Below, piece by piece: positions 60,730 to 64,000 of a stretch of DNA of 64,000 nt (position 1 is its first letter; every line of letters begins with the position of its first letter). Source of the stretch: Myceligenerans pegani (GTDB lineage: Bacteria > Actinomycetota > Actinomycetes > Actinomycetales > Cellulomonadaceae); contig NZ_JADBGR010000068.1 of NCBI RefSeq assembly GCF_014892515.1, positions 1 to 64,000 on the forward strand, given 5' to 3'. Under the pieces are notes generated by a model. It was not told the origin of the DNA and did no database searches. It saw only the letters and a program-made list of their open reading frames with translations. Position numbers and translations under genes: made by a program.

Positions 60730-60864
60730 GCCACCGACGCTAGAGCCCGGAGCCCCCGGATGACCCTTACGGCCTGGTTATGCGGTCCTTACAGGGATCT
60801 AACGCACCTGCCACAACCACCACGGGTCATCGGGTCCTCGCCGACGACGCCCCGGGCCGCGCCA

Positions 60865-61707
60865 TCAGCCGCGATACCCCTCCGGCCGCTCGCGGTGCTC
60901 CGTCACCCGGTCGAGCCAGTCCCCCACCAGGGCCCCGAACAGTTCCGGCTGCTCGGCGCCCACATCGTGCCCGGCGCGGTCCAGCACGGCGAACGTGGCG
61001 CGCGGGTACTTCTCGAGAATCGTCCAGGCGTCCCGGTAGCCGGTCACGTTGTCCTGCCGTCCGGCGAGGATCAGGCTCGGCCGGGCGAACTCGCCGTCGT
61101 CCACCGCGAACGTGCCCTCGTACGACGCCGCGATCCGCAGGGCAGCCGTCTCGTCCAGGATCTTCTGGCCCGGCACCACGGCCGCCTCCCGATGGGCCCA
61201 GGTGGCGGGCGTCTGCGCCACGCCGATCTCGTCCGCGTCGAGCGCGTCGCGCCCCACCCGCCCGGCAAGGCCCGGGGCGCGGAACAGGATCCGTCGCGGC
61301 GGCAGGTCACGCTTCTCGTGCTCCGGCTCGATCACCGGCACCACGATCGCCATGCCGTCCACCCGGTCGCGATGCGCCGCCACCAGCCCGCGCGCCAGGT
61401 ACCCGCCGTACGACTGCCCGACGACGGCGTATCTCCCCGGCACCAGGAGCTCCACGGCGGCCCGCAGGACCCGGAGGACGTCATCGGCCCCGGCGACGCC
61501 GGGCGCCTTCGTCCCGCCGTGCCCTGGCAGGTCGACATACACCCGCCGCCACTGCGGGTGCCGTGTGAACACGGGCTCGAACGGGACGGTCATCGCCCGC
61601 AGGTCCAGGGTGAAACCGTGCACCAGCACGACCGTCGGCGCGTCCGGGTCATCGGGCCCGCGCACCTCGTGATGCACCCGCGCACCGTCGACCTCCACGT
61701 ACGCCAT
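60865..61707 (-). CDS. Alpha/beta hydrolase
   Basis: This 280-residue alpha/beta-fold hydrolase has the oxyanion motif VLVHGFTLDLRAM, the nucleophile elbow VVGQSYGGYLARGL (G-x-S-x-G), the acidic residue in LILAGRQDNVTGY and the catalytic His in LDRAGHDVGAEQPE. It starts with MAYVEVDGARVHHEVRGP, the usual strand order. The ATG at 61707 has GGAGGGAG five bases upstream. The substrate is unknown; its neighbours give no clue. Confidence 0.9.
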   Translation of the reverse strand: MAYVEVDGARVHHEVRGPDDPDAPTVVLVHGFTLDLRAMTVPFEPVFTRHPQWRRVYVDLPGHGGTKAPGVAGADDVLRVLRAAVELLVPGRYAVVGQSYGGYLARGLVAAHRDRVDGMAIVVPVIEPEHEKRDLPPRRILFRAPGLAGRVGRDALDADEIGVAQTPATWAHREAAVVPGQKILDETAALRIAASYEGTFAVDDGEFARPSLILAGRQDNVTGYRDAWTILEKYPRATFAVLDRAGHDVGAEQPELFGALVGDWLDRVTEHRERPEGYRG

Positions 61708-61899
61708 ACGACTCCCTCCGCCAGGTTCCGCTCGCACCACGCCACACGGTAGCGGGACACACCGACATCGACGCCGTCAGCGGGGACCCGGCGACCGTGC
61801 GGCCCTGCGCCGGCGGCCGTCCGACGCGCCGCCACCGCTCCCACCAGCACCGCGACCGAGTTCCCTTATATCCTCTTTGCGATCGACCGAGGGAGCTCG

Positions 61900-64000
61900 A
61901 TGCCGGACCCAGCCAGCCCGACCGCCCCGCCCGCGCGGCCCCGCCGCAAGCACTACGACGCGTTCCTCTCCTACAGCCGCAGCGCCGAGGGCGACTTCGT
62001 CCCCCGTGTCCAGGCGATGCTGCGCGGCTTCGGCAAGGGCGCCGCGGGCCCGTCGGACGATCGCGACCTGCGGCTCTTCGTGGACCGCTCCGGCCTGGCT
62101 GCGCACCCCCACCTGTGGCTGGAGATCAAGAACTGCCTCGAGGCCTCGGACCGTCTCGTCGTGTTCGCCTCCCCGGGCGCCGCCGCGTCCGAGTGGGTCG
62201 ACAAGGAGGTCCGCTGGTGGCTCTCCGAACGCAGCATCCACACCGTCTACATCGCCCTGACCAGCGGTGAGATCGTCTTCGATCACGGGTTGGGCCGCAT
62301 CGACGCCGAGGCCACGACCGCCCTGCCCCCCGCCCTGGTCGAGCATCTCGACCGGGAACCCCGGTGGGTCGACCTGCGTGGCCCTCGCCGCGATCCCGCG
62401 CGCACCAACCATCCCGAGCTCCCGAACGCGCTCGCCGAGCTGGCCGCCCCGCTGCGGGGCGTCGCCAAGGAGGACGTGCTCAGCGCCCACATCACCGCGC
62501 AGCGCCAGCTCAACCGGCGCGCCCGGGCACTCACCTCGGCGCTGTCCGTGCTGCTCGCGCTGTCCGTGGTGAACGGCGTCGTCGCGAGCCATTCCGCCGA
62601 GCAGGAGGCGGCGGCGTCGTACGAGAGCGACGCCCACCTGCTGGCCGCGGCGTCGCACGCCAACCGCACCGAGGACCCCGACCTCGCCCAGTACCTCGCC
62701 GCCGAGGCGTACCACCGTGCGCCCGGGACGCAGACCCGGCACGCCTTCCTCACCGCCACGCTCGACACCCCGCACGACGACCAGCACCTCCTGCGCACCG
62801 TCGACACGCCCGGCGTGACGGCCCTGGCCGCCACCGGCACCGGCACCGTGGGCCGGACCGCGACCGGCGGGCTGCTGCGCTGGAACCCCGACGACGGCGA
62901 CCCGGAGATCCTGCCCGGCGCGAGCGTCGCCCTCTCCGAACCGGACCTGCCCGCCGGGAGCACCGTCGTCGCGGGCAGCCGGGACGGGCGCGTGGTCGCG
63001 GCGATCGACGCCGCGGGAGTCGTCCTCGGCCGCTTCCCCGACGACGACGGCCCCCTGGCCGGCGACGGCGAGCTCGTGCGCCTCTACCGCCCGCTCCTCG
63101 ACGTGCCCGACGACGAGCGGCTGGACCCCGCCGGCGTCGCGGTCACCCCGGCCGGCGACGCGCTCCTGGTCGCCTACGAGACCCGCGGCACCTGCCCGGG
63201 CGGCGCCACCCGCCAGCTCCTGCGCATCGCCCTCACCGGGCCCGACGGCGACGTCGGCCTGCGCGAGGTCGCCGCCCGCGCGCACGCCTTCTTCCGCAGC
63301 CCCGCGTCCCGCTGCACCGCCGACGACGGCCCGGACGACCCGGTCCGCGCCGTCACGGTGGACGTCGTCGCCGCCGCGCTCCACACCGACGACACCGGCC
63401 GGGTGACCGTCGCCGACCCACGCACCGGCGCGTCCCGCACCCTGCGCCTCGACACCCTCACGCCCTCCACGGACGGTCCCCCGGCGCGCGCACCCCGCGA
63501 CACCGTGCCCGCCCCGTCGCTCACCACCTGGGCCGGTCTCGCCGGCACGGGCACCGCCACGCAGGTCACGCTCCACCACCCGCGCACGCGTCCCGGCGAC
63601 GACGTCCCGGGCACCATGTCGTGCCCGGTCCCCCACGGCTGGCGGAACGCGGAGCTCGCCGCGGTCGACGACGCCGGGCCGCGGGCGCTCGTGCGGACCG
63701 ACGACGGGCTCGTCGCCTGCACCGCGCCGCGGGACATGCTCTGGCCGCGGACCCGGACCTGGCACCTGACCGGCGTCGCGCCCGGCGCGCTGGCCGTGCT
63801 CGCGCCCGAGGACCGCGTGGTCGCCGCCGACGACGAGACGCTGTTCCTGTGGCGCACCACGCGCGAGAGCAGCGACATGGACTTCCCGCCCGGCATCGCC
63901 GAGGATCCTGCCGCGGCGCCCGTCGTCGCCTCCCGCTCCGGCGACCGCCTGCCGGAGCACGCCGCCACGACAGCCCTGTCCTGGCCCGACGGCACCGTCC
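61900..64000 (+). CDS. TIR-domain membrane protein with propeller-like C-terminus (3' end beyond window)
   Basis: At least 700 residues are visible with no stop before the window edge. An N-terminal TIR domain (about 15-150) starts YDAFLSYSRSAEGDF and has ASEWVDKEV, where E103 matches the catalytic Glu of NAD-cleaving TIRs in the S-x-W-x-x-x-E pattern. One membrane helix lies at about 209-229. The rest has repeated strand segments (GLLRWNPDDGD, GRVVAAIDAAGVVLG, GRVTVADPRTGAS) that suggest a beta-propeller outside the membrane or a WD-like repeat. GAGGGAG precedes the ATG and an AT-rich TTATAT stretch lies upstream. The design suggests a sensor on a propeller with a TIR effector. Confidence 0.8.
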   Translation, partial: MPDPASPTAPPARPRRKHYDAFLSYSRSAEGDFVPRVQAMLRGFGKGAAGPSDDRDLRLFVDRSGLAAHPHLWLEIKNCLEASDRLVVFASPGAAASEWVDKEVRWWLSERSIHTVYIALTSGEIVFDHGLGRIDAEATTALPPALVEHLDREPRWVDLRGPRRDPARTNHPELPNALAELAAPLRGVAKEDVLSAHITAQRQLNRRARALTSALSVLLALSVVNGVVASHSAEQEAAASYESDAHLLAAASHANRTEDPDLAQYLAAEAYHRAPGTQTRHAFLTATLDTPHDDQHLLRTVDTPGVTALAATGTGTVGRTATGGLLRWNPDDGDPEILPGASVALSEPDLPAGSTVVAGSRDGRVVAAIDAAGVVLGRFPDDDGPLAGDGELVRLYRPLLDVPDDERLDPAGVAVTPAGDALLVAYETRGTCPGGATRQLLRIALTGPDGDVGLREVAARAHAFFRSPASRCTADDGPDDPVRAVTVDVVAAALHTDDTGRVTVADPRTGASRTLRLDTLTPSTDGPPARAPRDTVPAPSLTTWAGLAGTGTATQVTLHHPRTRPGDDVPGTMSCPVPHGWRNAELAAVDDAGPRALVRTDDGLVACTAPRDMLWPRTRTWHLTGVAPGALAVLAPEDRVVAADDETLFLWRTTRESSDMDFPPGIAEDPAAAPVVASRSGDRLPEHAATTALSWPDGTV

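Overview
The window is very G+C-rich, densely packed DNA from an actinobacterium. GTG starts are common, many genes appear leaderless, and several families point the same way: InhA-type FabI with FabG, actinobacterial GlgA/GlgC, SURF1, DUF3099 and an InhA-type short-chain reductase pair. Gene content, including a GH10 glycoside hydrolase, suggests Micrococcales, perhaps near Promicromonosporaceae or Cellulomonadaceae; the taxon is inference. No rRNA, tRNA or CRISPR array was seen.

Left part (1-26 kb), mostly housekeeping: a SpoU-type RNA methyltransferase cut by the window edge, a sigma-70 family factor, a very large membrane protein with a hydrolase-like serine motif, a TetR-controlled heterodimeric ABC exporter, an SPFH/NfeD membrane pair, an ABC ATPase, serB, a SixA-like phosphatase, fabI, fabG and the divergent glgA/glgC pair. 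A LacI regulator then faces an operon of a tandem HAD-HAD phosphatase, an S-component-like membrane protein, a fused EcfA-EcfA ATPase and EcfT, which is an ECF-type importer of unknown substrate.

Middle (26-38.9 kb), an accessory region with visibly lower G+C. A compact minus-strand operon encodes, in transcription order, a MoaA-like radical SAM enzyme, an aldo/keto-reductase-like protein without its catalytic Asp and Tyr, a second-type seryl-tRNA synthetase, an O-carbamoyltransferase, an unknown protein, a GNAT acetyltransferase and MenC. Most junctions are ATGA overlaps. This looks like an undescribed small biosynthetic system using seryl, carbamoyl and acyl transfer. Beside it lie a serine-recombinase-like protein without its serine, a small partner protein, an XRE-TPR regulator and an APH-like kinase. 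Next come gene remnants, an orphan VbhA-type antitoxin and a long isoaspartyl-methyltransferase-like gene bracketed by a perfect 27-bp direct repeat.

Right part (38.9-64 kb): DUF3099, SURF1, DUF4184 and ABC-F genes; an ECF sigma factor with a membrane-anchored partner; a TelA operon with two binding-protein-like proteins, one fused to a VWA domain; and a form II CO-dehydrogenase-like locus. In that locus coxD/coxE/xdhC-type genes are translationally coupled to a cytoplasmic GH10 enzyme, followed by coxS-coxL-coxM-coxG behind a CRP/GlxR-like site. The window ends with a Tat-exported metallophosphoesterase, an acidic repeat lipoprotein, an alpha/beta hydrolase and the start of a TIR-membrane-propeller protein that runs off the edge.
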